The translations under genes were made by a program, and so were the position numbers. A DNA stretch of 64,000 nucleotides. Origin: Thermothelomyces thermophilus ATCC 42464 (lineage: Eukaryota > Ascomycota > Sordariomycetes > Sordariales > Chaetomiaceae). The DNA is taken from positions 2,976,001 through 3,040,000 of the forward strand of contig NC_016472.1 of NCBI RefSeq assembly GCF_000226095.1, in the 5' to 3' direction. The notes beneath the pieces were generated by a model, which ran no database searches, had not been told where the DNA came from, and saw only the letters and a program-made list of their open reading frames with translations. This document shows, piece by piece, positions 47,960-58,095 of the stretch. Positions within the stretch are counted from its first letter, which is position 1; each line of letters begins with the position of its first letter.

Positions 47960-50900
47960 AAAACCTCTATCCTGCCTCTAACGCCTAATCCGGAGTACTA
48001 ATACACTATAAAGAAAAGGAGAAGTAGCTAGAATAGCCCTATAGAGACCTTCCCTCCCGGTCTAGCCTCCTTGTAAGGCGGTATTCCGGGAGCCTCCCTA
48101 GGTCCATTAGCTACTATAGAACCTTCCTTACCAAACGATAGTTACAGGTCCTTATACCCTATAGAATAAGGTCTAGGTCCCTTTATAATCGTATTTCCTA
48201 AGGTTCCTACATTTAGCTTCTTGGTAGGTTTAGGTACTATACAACTAGGTACTCTATAGTTTCCCTCCCCTAGCTATAGGTATAATAGGGGGTACTAACC
48301 CCTAGGACTTAAACCCTAAAAAGGAAGTCATAGAGGCTAATAGCCCCTATACAGGCCTATACTAGTAAGGAGCTCTAGGCCTTTATTAGGCCCTAGTACC
48401 TTTATAGGCCTTCCCCTATAAAAACTAGGTACAGAAGGTCCTTATCTAATACGCGCTATATCCTCCTACCGGCTTGGTCGGCCCTCTAACGGTTGCTCTA
48501 GCTAGCTAACACGGCTAGTTCCGTAGCCTATGGCCTTCTTTATAGGGTCTATAGGGGGGGTCGACCCCCTCTACAGCCCTCCTAAACCTACTGCCGGACC
48601 GTCGACCTTGCTACCTCTAGGGCTATAGGCTTCGGCTCCTAGCCCCTTGCCCTAGCCCTTCTCCTCCGGAACCTCTGGCTTAGCCTATTGCAGGCCTGTT
48701 AGATAAGAGCTCTTGCAGGGACCTAGGAGGCCCCTGGCCCTACCCCGGTCTATAAGAGCGGTTAATCAAGTTTAGCTTCGAAGTTAGCTAGCCTCTTATT
48801 AAGATAGAAGTCAAGAGGTAGCACCTAGGCTTCTATTTCGAAGTACTAGATAGGGGTAGCCTTGTAAGCTCTAGTAACTACTCGAAGGGCCCTATACTAG
48901 GCCTTCGATAGTTCCCTAGTAGGGCCTTCTGGCTTACCCCCTAGCTTGGTAGGCTTATAGAAGTTCGAGGCTCCGTAGGCTAGGGCGCTATAGATATACT
49001 TAGTATAGACCTCGCAGGCCTATAGGAGGCCAGGGCCCTAGGTCTTTATAGTAAGCCTGGTTAGGGCAAACTCCTAGGTTTCTAGCTTCTTAGCTACCCT
49101 TATATAGTAAGGGCCTTACTATAGCCTCTAGTCTAGCCAGACCCTAAGGAATCTGGCCGACTTCAAAGGGGCTATGGTAGTAGTACCCCCTCCGGGCCGT
49201 AGGAGCTCTAGCAGTCGCGACTACTATTTCCGGCCCCTATTAAAGTAGATAAGCTCGTACTTTTCTAGGGCAAAAGCTATACCCTAGGTCCTTGCCTATT
49301 AGAGGTAGGCCTTCTAGGCCCTTTATAGCTAACCGTTATAGGCCTCCTTAGCCTTCCTAAAGGCTAGGAGGTTGGTATCATTAGCAAAACCTATTAAACT
49401 GACTATAAGGCTGGCCTAGCAAATGGCCTAGTAAAGGGAGGCTATATAGAGGATAAATAGTATAGGGGAGAGGGGTAACCCTTATAGGACCCTAGCCCTT
49501 ACCGCTATATCCTCTATTTCCTAGCTATTAAAGTAGAGGATAGTTACCCTGTCTTATAGCCACTCCCTGACCTAGACTACTAACTACTTTGGGAAGCCCT
49601 AGCTCTATAAAGTGGCTAGTAGCTAGGTATGGTTAATAGTGTCGAAAGCCCCTAAGATATTAAGCTATAGGAAGGAGGTAGCTGCCTTGTGCCTCTAAGC
49701 CTCCTAAACCTAGGCTGTAATAAGCCGAATGGCTAGTTCTATAGACCTATGTTCCTAGTTGCCTATCTGCTTGGCTAGGAGAAACCTATAGGCCTCTATA
49801 ATAGCCGTTACCTTCTAGGTAACTATAGCCTCTAATACCTTACCTATTATTAGTAAAAAGGCTATAGGCCTATAGCTACCTAAGGTAAAGTAGGCCTATA
49901 GGGGTTTGCTAGGCTTGTAGAGGACTACTATCTTAGCCCTTTTAAACTAGGCTAGGAAATAGCTAAGCCGTAGGCTCTCTAAGGCTAGTTTAGCTAGTAT
50001 CTGGTAAAGCGGCTACCTATAGGCCTTTAATAGGCCTATAGAGAGGAGGTCCTCCCCTAGGGCCTTCTATAGGGCCGCTCTAGCCAATACTACCTTAACT
50101 TCGCCTACCGTAACCTCCTAGCTTATTTCGAACTTTAGCTCCTAGTAGTCGTTTAGATCTAGGTCGTCGATATCCGACAGGTCTACTTCTAGGTTTGGAA
50201 AGAACTTATCGGCCAGTGCTCTAGCCTTCTATTAGTAGGTTATAAGCCTTCCTTCGAAGGCTAGGAGCTTTAGAGGGTCAACTAGTAGATAGCTTTATAG
50301 CCTTGCCTACCTCTCTAGCCTCTATAGTAGGTCTAGCCGGTTAGTTGCTTCCTGTAATATAGCTCTCTAGCTCTTAATCTTCGCGGCCGTAATAGTCTTA
50401 GCCTGGTCCTATAGGGCCTGCCGAAGTGCCTCCTATATATAGGGGTTTAGGGTGCCCTTATAGGCCCTCTCTGCCTCCTTAGCCTTCTTCCAGGCCTCCT
50501 AAACCTCCTTTGTCTACTATTGAGCTTGTTTACTACCTATACTAGCCTTCTTTACCAGGGCCAAGACTATAGCTATCTCTTTAAGGGCCTCTATAAGCCT
50601 GTCGAAGGCCTATGGAAGCTCCTCTAGGCCCTAGAAGACAGGTCCGGCTAGGGCCGATACCTACCTACTAAGCCAGAGTAGGAGGTAGGCTGCCTCCGCC
50701 CGTATAACCTCCTTATCTAGGCTCTTCTAGTCTTACCTTTTACTAGCTGGTATAGGCCTATTAGTCCCCTGAAGGGAGACATTTAGGGCCTATAGGTAGT
50801 AGTCGGATTTCCTACATTCTATAATATCTCTATAGGTCGCTTCTAGCCTAGCTAAGGCCTAGGATAGGTCTATCGTAGAAAGCTAGCTACGTTAGTCTCC

Positions 50901-51420
50901 TTAGGGGGCCCTAGTGACCTAGCTATAGGGTATATATAGGTTAAGGTCCTATTGGTCTATAAGGCTAAGGAGGTCCCTAGCCCCTAGGCTAAGCCTATTA
51001 AATAGGTCCTAGACTAGGTAGTAGAGGTTAAAGTCACCTATAAGAACTAGGGGGTAGGTTAGCCAAGGTAGGGTTAGTAGGTCTTATAAGAGGGCCTGCT
51101 TTCCCTTATTATTATAGACTAATTAGAGCTCGAACCCCCTCTCTCCTAGGGCCGGAAAGGTTACCTTATACTAGTTCTCCTCTGCCAAATAGTCCTACTA
51201 GCTAACTAGGAAGCGCTTAGCCACTAGAATAGCCGCCTTGCCCTTAGGCTTGTAAACTAGGTAGTATTTTAAAGCCTAGGAGTAGTATATTAACCCTATA
51301 AACTAGTTAATCTATAGTTCCTAAATAGCTAGTAAGTTATATTTAGCCTCCTCTAATAGGACCTTAAAGGCCTATTTATTACCTTAGGTATTCTACTAAA
51401 GGATTTTAATTTATATTTAA
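47960..51420 (-). pseudogene. LINE-b ORF2: endonuclease, RT, C-terminal region
   Basis: Same order as LINE-a without interruption. The endonuclease GDFNLYYLV block is near 51040-51000. RT has active site GFANDTNLLA near 49395-49365. The C-terminal region has LRGFLF-type and Cys/His sequence. The uninterrupted sequence at the Gyp3 insertion point (CTTTACCAGATACTAGC on minus, near 50010) shows the target before insertion. Stops are TAG/TAA. Confidence 0.8.
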
Positions 51421-52800
51421 GGTAGCTAGAGTAAAGGCCGAGGGTATAGTAGTTAGCTCTATAACTATTACCCCCTTAGCTAGTTATAAAAAGGAGGGGG
51501 TTCTAGGTTATAAAAAGAAGATATAGGTCTGTCAGGCGTCGAATAAGGTGCTTCTAGCCGCCTATTAGGCTAGGGTAGGCCTCCTATAGGGGCGCTTAGC
51601 CCTTGTTTAATAGTAGTTATTATCTTCCGGCTAGTTACTAAACTTAAAGGCTACCTTCTAATATAGTTGCTCTAGTAGTTAGAAGGTTCAGGGTCTATAT
51701 TAGTAGGCCTCCCTAGCCCTTTCTTAGGCCTTAACTTTCTTTAGGTAGCCCCTATACTAGGCTATATAAGGGCCCTTATAGGCTATATACCTATAAAGGA
51801 GTTAGTTAAAGTAGGTAAGGCATTAGGCCTCCCTAGCCTTCCCCCCCTCCCTATAGGCCTTTACGCTATAACGGCTATAACAGGCCGGCTACTAGTAGTA
51901 CTGCTAGGTATAGCCAAAGCTCTAACACCTATAGCACTATCTCGGCTCTAGAGCATCCTAGTAAGGCTTGTAGTCTAGCACCTAGGCATCCTAGACTACA
52001 CCCTTATTATAGGCCTTCTAGGCCTCTTCGAGGTCCTATAGGCCTAGGAGTACTATAGCCTACTTCCTCTATAGGCTCTTTAGCAGCCAGAACTTGACCG
52101 TTTTGATCAAGTACAGGCCTATAGCCCCTTTAAAGTCTTATTTACTAACCCCCTATAGCTTTTTCTTCTAGACTCCTTTAGCCAGGACTATATAGGCCCT
52201 ACTAACCTCCCTAGCCTCCTCTCTAAAGGCTATAGCCACCTATCGCTTGTTAGCTAAATACTAATCCTTAGTAGCCTTATCCTTAAAGACTACTATTATA
52301 TCCTTACTTAGGAGCTTCCTAGCTATAATAGCCCCCTAGTAGCTAGAGGCCCTATTAACTGCTTAGACTATCTTAGCTAGGGTTTAGGCTTTAAGGTCCT
52401 CTTATAGGCTTATATTCTATATTATAACCTCCTACAAAGCCTATAACGGCATTACCTTAGCCGATAGTAGGCCTCCTTAGGGGCCTATTAACCCCTATTA
52501 TAAGCCTATAGCTACCTATACCTATATAAGGTAAGGGGTAGCCTTAAAGGCTTCTTTAAGCCCCTTTTTAACTTCTTTAGCTATAAGTTCCTAAAAGTTT
52601 GGAACTAGGCCTATAATAGTAGTTATAAGGCCCTATAAGAGCCTATTAGCAAAGTCTTATACCTTACCTTATTTAGGGCTTAGTACTAGGTCGACTAGTT
52701 ATATAATAAGACCCCTTAGTTCTTTAATATCTAAGGTAAGGTAGGCCTATAGTAAGCCCCCTTTTAATTAATTTAAAGCTATAGGCCTCCCTACTTAGTA
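51420..52800 (-). pseudogene. LINE-b ORF1 with zinc knuckle
   Basis: Counterpart of LINE-a ORF1. The knuckle near 51940 reads CYRC, then S-F-G-Y (His to Tyr) and later Cys codons partly lost. Stops are mostly TAG. Confidence 0.65.
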
Positions 52801-53077
52801 GCTTAGTGTTAGGCCTTAAATCGACGTTACGTTTAGGGGCACTAGGTAGTCTATACGGTAAAAATTTTAATAGGTACACGAGGTGCGGTCGGATTGTGGT
52901 CGGGTCCGGTTCCTACGCCTATGATGCCTGTTGCACACCTGTAACGGCTCGCGCGTAGTTGAAAGTGGTACCGTTAGATAGCGTTTTTCGAGAGCTTTCT
53001 AGCGATGGTAGTTTCGTATATTTTGGTAGGGTATTCGCAAAGATGCAAGAGAAGCTTTTCCTATGTTGGCTAGAGAA

Positions 53078-53092
53078 TAGAATAATTATAAT
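53078..53092. repeat. Target-site duplication of LINE-b, right copy
   Basis: Exact repeat of 47845-47859. Confidence 0.88.
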
Positions 53093-53590
53093 ATTTACTA
53101 AGAGAACGATTAGCTAATGCTAAATATATATATATATTATAAGGGACCTTATAAAGCTTAAGAATATTAACTATACTATAATCTATTAGCTTATAAGACC
53201 TAGAAATGACTAGTATAGCGCTTAGAAACTGTAATTAAAGTTAACTTTTTGACTAGGAAGCTATAAAGCGAAACTATATAATAAAGAAATAACGAAAAAT
53301 CGCTAGAATTGCTTAAAATTGATAGATTTAATAGAAAATCATAAAATTAGCAATAGAATTAAAGAAAATCGAATAAACAAAGTAAAATAAGAGTACTTAT
53401 AATAACTTGCTATTAGTATACTTATACTTCTAAGGTATTATAAAAATAAGTACTAGCCTACTAGCTATAGTAGCCCTAGCTAAGCTAGAAGTAATAATAG
53501 ACTTATTAAGCTTAACTAAGGCTATAATAGATATAATAGATATAGCTAATAAGCTATTCTCTAATTTAAGTATAAAGGGTACTATATTAC
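53093..53590 (-). pseudogene. Antisense frame in the copia 3' region, proximal part
   Basis: Minus strand. From 53590 a frame gives VPFILKLENSLLAIS and continues SLARATIASRLV to about 53400. A likely intron ends TTACAG at 53229. The next exon reads LSAILVISRSYKLIDYSIVN and LALANRSLSKYYNYS, and runs into the distal part at 47844 without a frame change. AAT repeats just upstream (53590-53655) would code for Asn. Intron donor and start are not certain. Confidence 0.4.
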
Positions 53591-53656
53591 CATTATTATT
53601 ATAGTTATTATTATTATTATTATTAATATTATTATTATTATAATAATAATAATATT
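53590..53656. repeat. AT-rich trinucleotide tract (ATT/TTA/TAA)
   Basis: Imperfect ATT and TTA repeats passing into TAA/AAT repeats, forming a partly palindromic stretch. Confidence 0.8.
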
Positions 53657-53829
53657 TAAATTACTATTTTAAAAGAATTACTTAAATACCCTTAATTCTT
53701 TTAAAATTACTAAATTAGGAAGGTAGGCACCTAGAACAATCAGTTAAAGAAGGTATAATATAAGATATAATACTAGAAATAACATTATAATAAGCAGTTA
53801 AAGTAACTACCACGCTTAACTAGGGGGTA

Positions 53830-54168
53830 TGTCAGAAGCTAGGGAGCTTCTAAAACTCTAGCCACGAGCAATACAAGCCACCCTTGTAAGCTCGTAGACG
53901 TACAGATCATCTTTCCTTTGTCTATTTATATTGCTCTTTCTCTCCTTTGTAGATAGTTTAACAAGGCACTCGTTCTGTTCCTTCCTTGCCACTACTCTTA
54001 ACGCCTCCTACGCTCACTCGAGCTCGCAACTGCGTTCGGCACGAACTCCTATCGCTGCCTAGAGTGGTGTGTTCCCGGCCAGGAAGTCACTACCAAGAGG
54101 AAAGCTCTATCTTTTTTCATCAGCACATTAAAGAATTCTGTCAGTCAAATGAACGGCTTCTAGTGACA
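53830..54168 (+). repeat. Copia 3' LTR, 339 bp
   Basis: It starts TGTCAGAAGCTAG right after the purine tract AGGGGGTA and ends CTTCTAGTGACA, so the ends are inverted (TGTCA/TGACA). Its base composition is normal, with many CpA sites still present, unlike everything to its left. The partner LTR is outside the window, so the right boundary rests on the inverted ends only. Confidence 0.7.
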
Positions 54169-54773
54169 GAAATGGGCATTTTAAGGGGTTCTCAGACGTT
54201 TCGCCGTCTCTGACCACCTACTTCTGACAGCTTGGACTGTTAACAGGATGTTCAGCCCTTGTATGCATAGGTACCTACCAACCTACCGTATGTACATCAC
54301 GTACCTTGCATAGGTGCATAGTACACACATCAGAAAGGTGGACGCAGTGGGAAAGGTGCAAGGCCTTCAGGACCCTGAGCGAGGAAGGAGCAGCTTGCCA
54401 AGTGTGCGCTTGGATGGTTTTTCTGCTTCTGCCTCGCTAATTACGGGCCGCTTCGCTTCCCCTTACAGAAGAAAGAACTTCGACGAGAACCCACAAAGAC
54501 CCATCAGGGCAGAGGCTAAGGAAGTCTTAGTCCTTCATGTCAGCGTCGCAATGGACCAGGCTCATGGTTCTAGCAACGGCGTCGCCAAACGGCATCGTGT
54601 GGATGCTCGTGAGATTATGGCTTCAATGGATATGGACCTCAAAGGCCCTTCGACTCTCCATCAAAGAAGATGAAAAAATGATGAAAGCAGAAGCAGCGTG
54701 CACTCAAGTTTGGCTCGCCGTTGAGCCTTCTCACTGGATACCCTGCAGCCATCCGAACTAGACTACCGTGACA
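54169..54773. other. Region between the copia LTR and the tyrosinase remnant
   Basis: Normal base composition. Open stretches on + (54314-54673, 119 codons, and an overlapping 74-codon frame) show no recognisable domain. GTACCTACCAACCTACC near 54271 is a short repeat-like patch. Probably the upstream region of the tyrosinase gene. Confidence 0.5.
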
Positions 54774-55540
54774 ATGCAGCTCCTGAGGGACATCCATGCA
54801 AGCTGGCTGCTTGCCGTCCTGGTCTGGTCCAGCAGTCTGGTCAGCGCACGCCTGCATCAGCAGCGGGCGCCCCTTGTGAGGAAGGAATGGTAAGAATCGA
54901 CCCTCTCCACTAGTCCCCAGAATCATCATGACAATATACAGCCTGCTGACTCAGTTCTCTTCCCTAGGCGCACCCTCTCGAAGAATGAGAAGTCTTCCTA
55001 CCTCTCTGCGGTGAAGTGCATCCTGCGCAAGTCTGCCCTCACCCCACCCTTCAACAACTGGGGCGTCATCTCTCGCTATGACGACCTCATCTACACTCAC
55101 ATTCAGCAGACTTTCGACATCCACTACACGGGTCACTTTCTCGCCTGGCACAGGTACTACCTCGCCGTCTACGAGCGCATGCTGCGCGACGAGTGCGGCT
55201 ACAAGGGCGCCCAGCCCTGCTGGGATTGGACCCTCGACACTCCGGCTAACAAGTGGGCCTCGTCTCCCCTCTTCGATCCCGTCACGGGCCCGCAGTGTCT
55301 GAAGCGCGATCTCAGCCCCTGCGGTCAGTGACATGTTTCCTCATCCAGGGGGGCGAGGAGGAAGCGGCTTTTGACGTAACGCTAACTCGAGGCAGGGCAA
55401 ATCGGCGACCTCTACGTCTCTCCCGCGGATCCCATCTTCTACCTTCACTCGACCGCGTCTGGTGTTCGTGGCAGAAGCTGGACCTTAAGACCTGCCTGAC
55501 CGACATCGCTGAACCTATTTTCCAGGACAGCGGTCAAGGC
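54774..55540 (+). pseudogene. Tyrosinase family gene, 5' part, internally deleted
   Basis: Tyrosinases are type-3 copper enzymes that oxidise phenols. Exon 1 (54774-54889) codes for a secretion-type N-terminus (hydrophobic WLLAVLVWSSSLVSA). Introns are 54890-54967 and 55324-55395 (the latter with CTAAC near its 3' end). Exon 2 has an intact CuA site with three His in THIQQTFDIH and GHFLAWHRYY, then CWDW and SSPLFDPVTG. About 45 residues expected after FDPVTG are missing. So is the segment between RDLSP and GQIGDLY that holds the first CuB His. Near 55448 a deletion of about 10 bases removes the HxxN of YLHHANLDR and shifts the frame before DRVWCSWQKLDL. No active enzyme can result. The sequence then passes into a GMC gene. 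Confidence 0.85.
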
Positions 55541-57294
55541 TCAGAGAAGAGAGACGTCGACTGGAGCTGGAAAGGGATTTATCGCTTCTTTCGGAAGAGT
55601 GTAGCCCTCACCTCGCCTCCTCCTGCAGTTGTCGAAAAATACAACTACACATGCGACCTGTCCGCGTTTGAAAACACGACGCCAATCCACGCCAGCCTCC
55701 CGCACTTCTTGTGGGGAGACCACTATGTCGTATGAGATGCTTGGAAGGAGATGGGCATCCAGGTGGCTGAGGAATGCGCCAATGGGAACAAGGAAGGCCT
55801 GTGCTGGATTCCGATTTCCCAGCACCCTGTCACAGCAAGACGGTCTTACTCGGATATTGGCCATTACGCTGATGTGGTGGACAGCAGGCCCAATTATCAC
55901 CTTCTGGTCAAGCATCAGGTTGCCCGCGAGCTGTATCCGGAGGGTGATACGAAGTCCGGGCCGTCAACTGTGGAAGTGCGGCCCCTCGATGGTAGCCCCC
56001 TCTTCAACGTCTCGGTGAAGAATGAAGTGATTCTCTCGGCTGGTGTGTTCGGGACACCGGCAATCCTGCAGAGGAGCGGCGTTGGGCCGGCTCCCTTCTT
56101 GCGCAGCGCAAAGATCCCGTTGGTCCTCGACCTGCCGCGTGTTGGCTCCAATTTGCACGATCACTCCGGCCCTGTGGTTATTTGGAACTGTAAGTGACTG
56201 CAGCTCTGAATCAATCACCACCGTGAAAAAGGGGGGGGGGGGGGGAAGGGAGGGAAAAAAAAATGCAGGGAAGAGCCATCTGAGTCCTCCTCCAAGACAC
56301 CAAACCGCTTCCGTTCTACCTTCTCCCGTCGGACATGTTCAAAGAAACGTTCGCCACCAAGGCCACGGCGGCCTTCAACCAAACTCCAGCTCAGGGCCCG
56401 TACACCCTCGCCATGTCCAACAGCGCGATCTGGGTGCCGCTCCCCAACATAACGGCCGACTACCTGGTCATCGTCAACCAGATCCGCGCCCTCGCCAACT
56501 CGTCCGACCCCTCCGAGCTCCGGCTGCCCCTGGCCTTCGACGGCGACGAGTCGCTCGTGGAAGGCTACCGGGCCCAACTCCGCCAGCTGGCCGACCTGTA
56601 CGCCAACCCGCGCTCCCCGAGCCTCGAGAGCGCCGTATCGACGGGAAACACGGCCTCGGCGGTCCTGCTGCAACCCCTCAGCCGCGGCACGGCCCGGCTC
56701 AATCTCACGCACCCCTTCGAGCCGCCCGTGCTGGACTACCGGTCGGTGTCCAACCCCGGTGGACCTGGCCGTCCATGTCGCGCACACGCACTATACGGCG
56801 CACGGGGCACGCGCGTGCTCCGGGAGCTGGGCGCGGTCGAGGTGGAACGGGGCGCCGACGTCGCGTCGTCGGACGAGGAGCTGGAGGCCGGTCCACGTAA
56901 GCAGTCGTTCATGCACCCGTGTTGGGCGGCGATGCTGCCGCGCGAGCTGGGCGGCGTCGTCGCTCCGGACCGCAGAGTGCACGGCTCCGAGGGGTTGAGA
57001 GTCGTGGACACGAGCGTGATGCCGCTGCTGCCGGCGGCGCACCTAAGCGCGACGGCGTATAATTACTGTGAGTGAGAAGTTGAGGAAACTCTCGCCTAGT
57101 TCTCTTTCTCCTCATTTTCCTATCCACGTCGCAGCAATGGATGCGGCATAGCGACCTCTTGCTACTTTTTTTTTTTTTTTTGATTGCTTGAGGATGTATT
57201 GAGAATGTGTGAGAATGTGACCAAGGGAATGAATGTGCTGACGGATTTAGGCCGCCCATATCATCATCAAGCAGTGGTCTAAGGAAGGCCCCCG
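55541..57294 (+). pseudogene. GMC oxidoreductase, 3' part, joined to the tyrosinase remnant
   Basis: FAD-dependent GMC enzymes oxidise alcohols or sugars. The FAD-binding N-terminus is absent. The gene begins at DVDWSWKGIYRFF, follows with HASLPHFLWGDHYVV, a TGA stop at 55733-55735, then DAWKEMGI and the substrate-domain start EVILSAGVFGTPAILQRSGVG (signature-2-like). Intron 56190-56296 (107 bp, G- and A-rich) keeps phase. The second exon starts YTKPLPFYLLPSDMF. Around 56757-56800 a one-base insertion is compensated downstream, scrambling about 15 residues. The C-terminal region keeps HPC, PRELGGVV, LRVVDTSVMPLLPAAH with both active-site region His. A last exon remnant AAHIIIKQWSKEG lies at 57251-57290. 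Dead gene. Confidence 0.85.
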
Positions 57295-58095
57295 GAGCTA
57301 AAGCAAAACAAAAAAAAGAAAGAAAAAAAGAAATCGAATATAACGACGAGATGAGGTATTCTGACCCCATTTTATGATCGAGGCAGGGTTATTGGTTCTC
57401 AAGGAGCCTAGCTCTCGGATTTCCGCGAAGGTGCCTGAAAGGATGCCGTTTAGATAAGATGGTAGCTAGAAAGTCTCTGGTGGGGTTCTAGTTCAAGTCA
57501 TGTGGGCCGGCTTAGGCGCCCTTATAACCTACTATCCTGATCATGGTTTCCTAACGGGAGCCGGTTCTCCGTTTTGGGTTCCGACAAGTCACGATTCCCT
57601 CCATACATGCACAGAGACAGCAGGCGCGCCCTGCCCAGTGAATAGTCAATGACAGTAACCTTGCTGAGTGCCGTTGCATTTCTTACTCCTTGTTTGCGAG
57701 TTTCGCAGGCAGTTCCTTAGCATGACAACGGGGTGTTCAAGAGAGGTATTATTGACCTAATTGATATACAAAGCTGAGTGATCTACCTCGATTGACAGAT
57801 TGTTATAACACTGTTGGACTTTATTTTCATGAGCCCCGGCCTGGGAATAGACCTACTTGCAGTATCCGGTAATGAGGCGGGTCAGAAATACTAGTATTCC
57901 GTAAAGTACCCGCACAGTGCGAATTGAGTCATGAGTCCTGTCTAATTGGATGCTGCGGATTCTGCGCCATCTTTCCGTTCTTAACCCTCGAGTCCTGCTG
58001 TCACTGTGTACGGAGTAATGGGAAGACTACCTGGTCATATTCGTACTGCACTCAAGCACAACGTTGGAGCTAAACTACCCGGCTAAACCAACATA
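57295..58095. other. Intergenic region, no gene recognised
   Basis: Normal composition, with A-rich tracts just after the GMC remnant. It holds the 3' region of the GMC remnant and presumably the promoter of the transcription factor at 58096. No open frame of note. Confidence 0.6.

Larger units (their letters stand above)
47860..53077 (-). mobile_element. LINE-b, full-length Tad-like LINE, minus strand, 5218 bp
   Basis: It has an (ATT)n run at its left end, the 3' tail on minus. Its 5' end at 53077 matches the 5' end of LINE-a. Exact 15 bp target duplication on both sides. Less mutated than LINE-a in several stretches, notably the 5' untranslated 250 bases. Confidence 0.92.
11486..54168 (+). 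mobile_element. Ty1/copia element, ground layer of the nest, in several pieces
   Basis: After removal of nested elements, the pieces 11486-12015, 43941-45129, 45583-47844 and 53078-54168 read on + as copia integrase, a long linker, reverse transcriptase and RNase H, a 3' region and a 339 bp LTR. The integrase frame runs unbroken, apart from RIP stops, across the Chr2-a insertion point, which shows that the flanks belong together. The 5' LTR, gag and protease are to the left, beyond or under the Chr1 array. The RIP signature ends within this element, just before its 3' LTR. Confidence 0.8.

Noticed and set aside
54314-54761. Overlapping 119- and 74-codon frames before the tyrosinase remnant
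   Set aside because: No domain, poor start context, and they conflict with each other; likely chance in the upstream region.
56215-56900. Long frames on both strands over the GMC exon (190 and 285 codons)
   Set aside because: Shadows of GC-rich coding sequence; the GMC frame explains the conservation.
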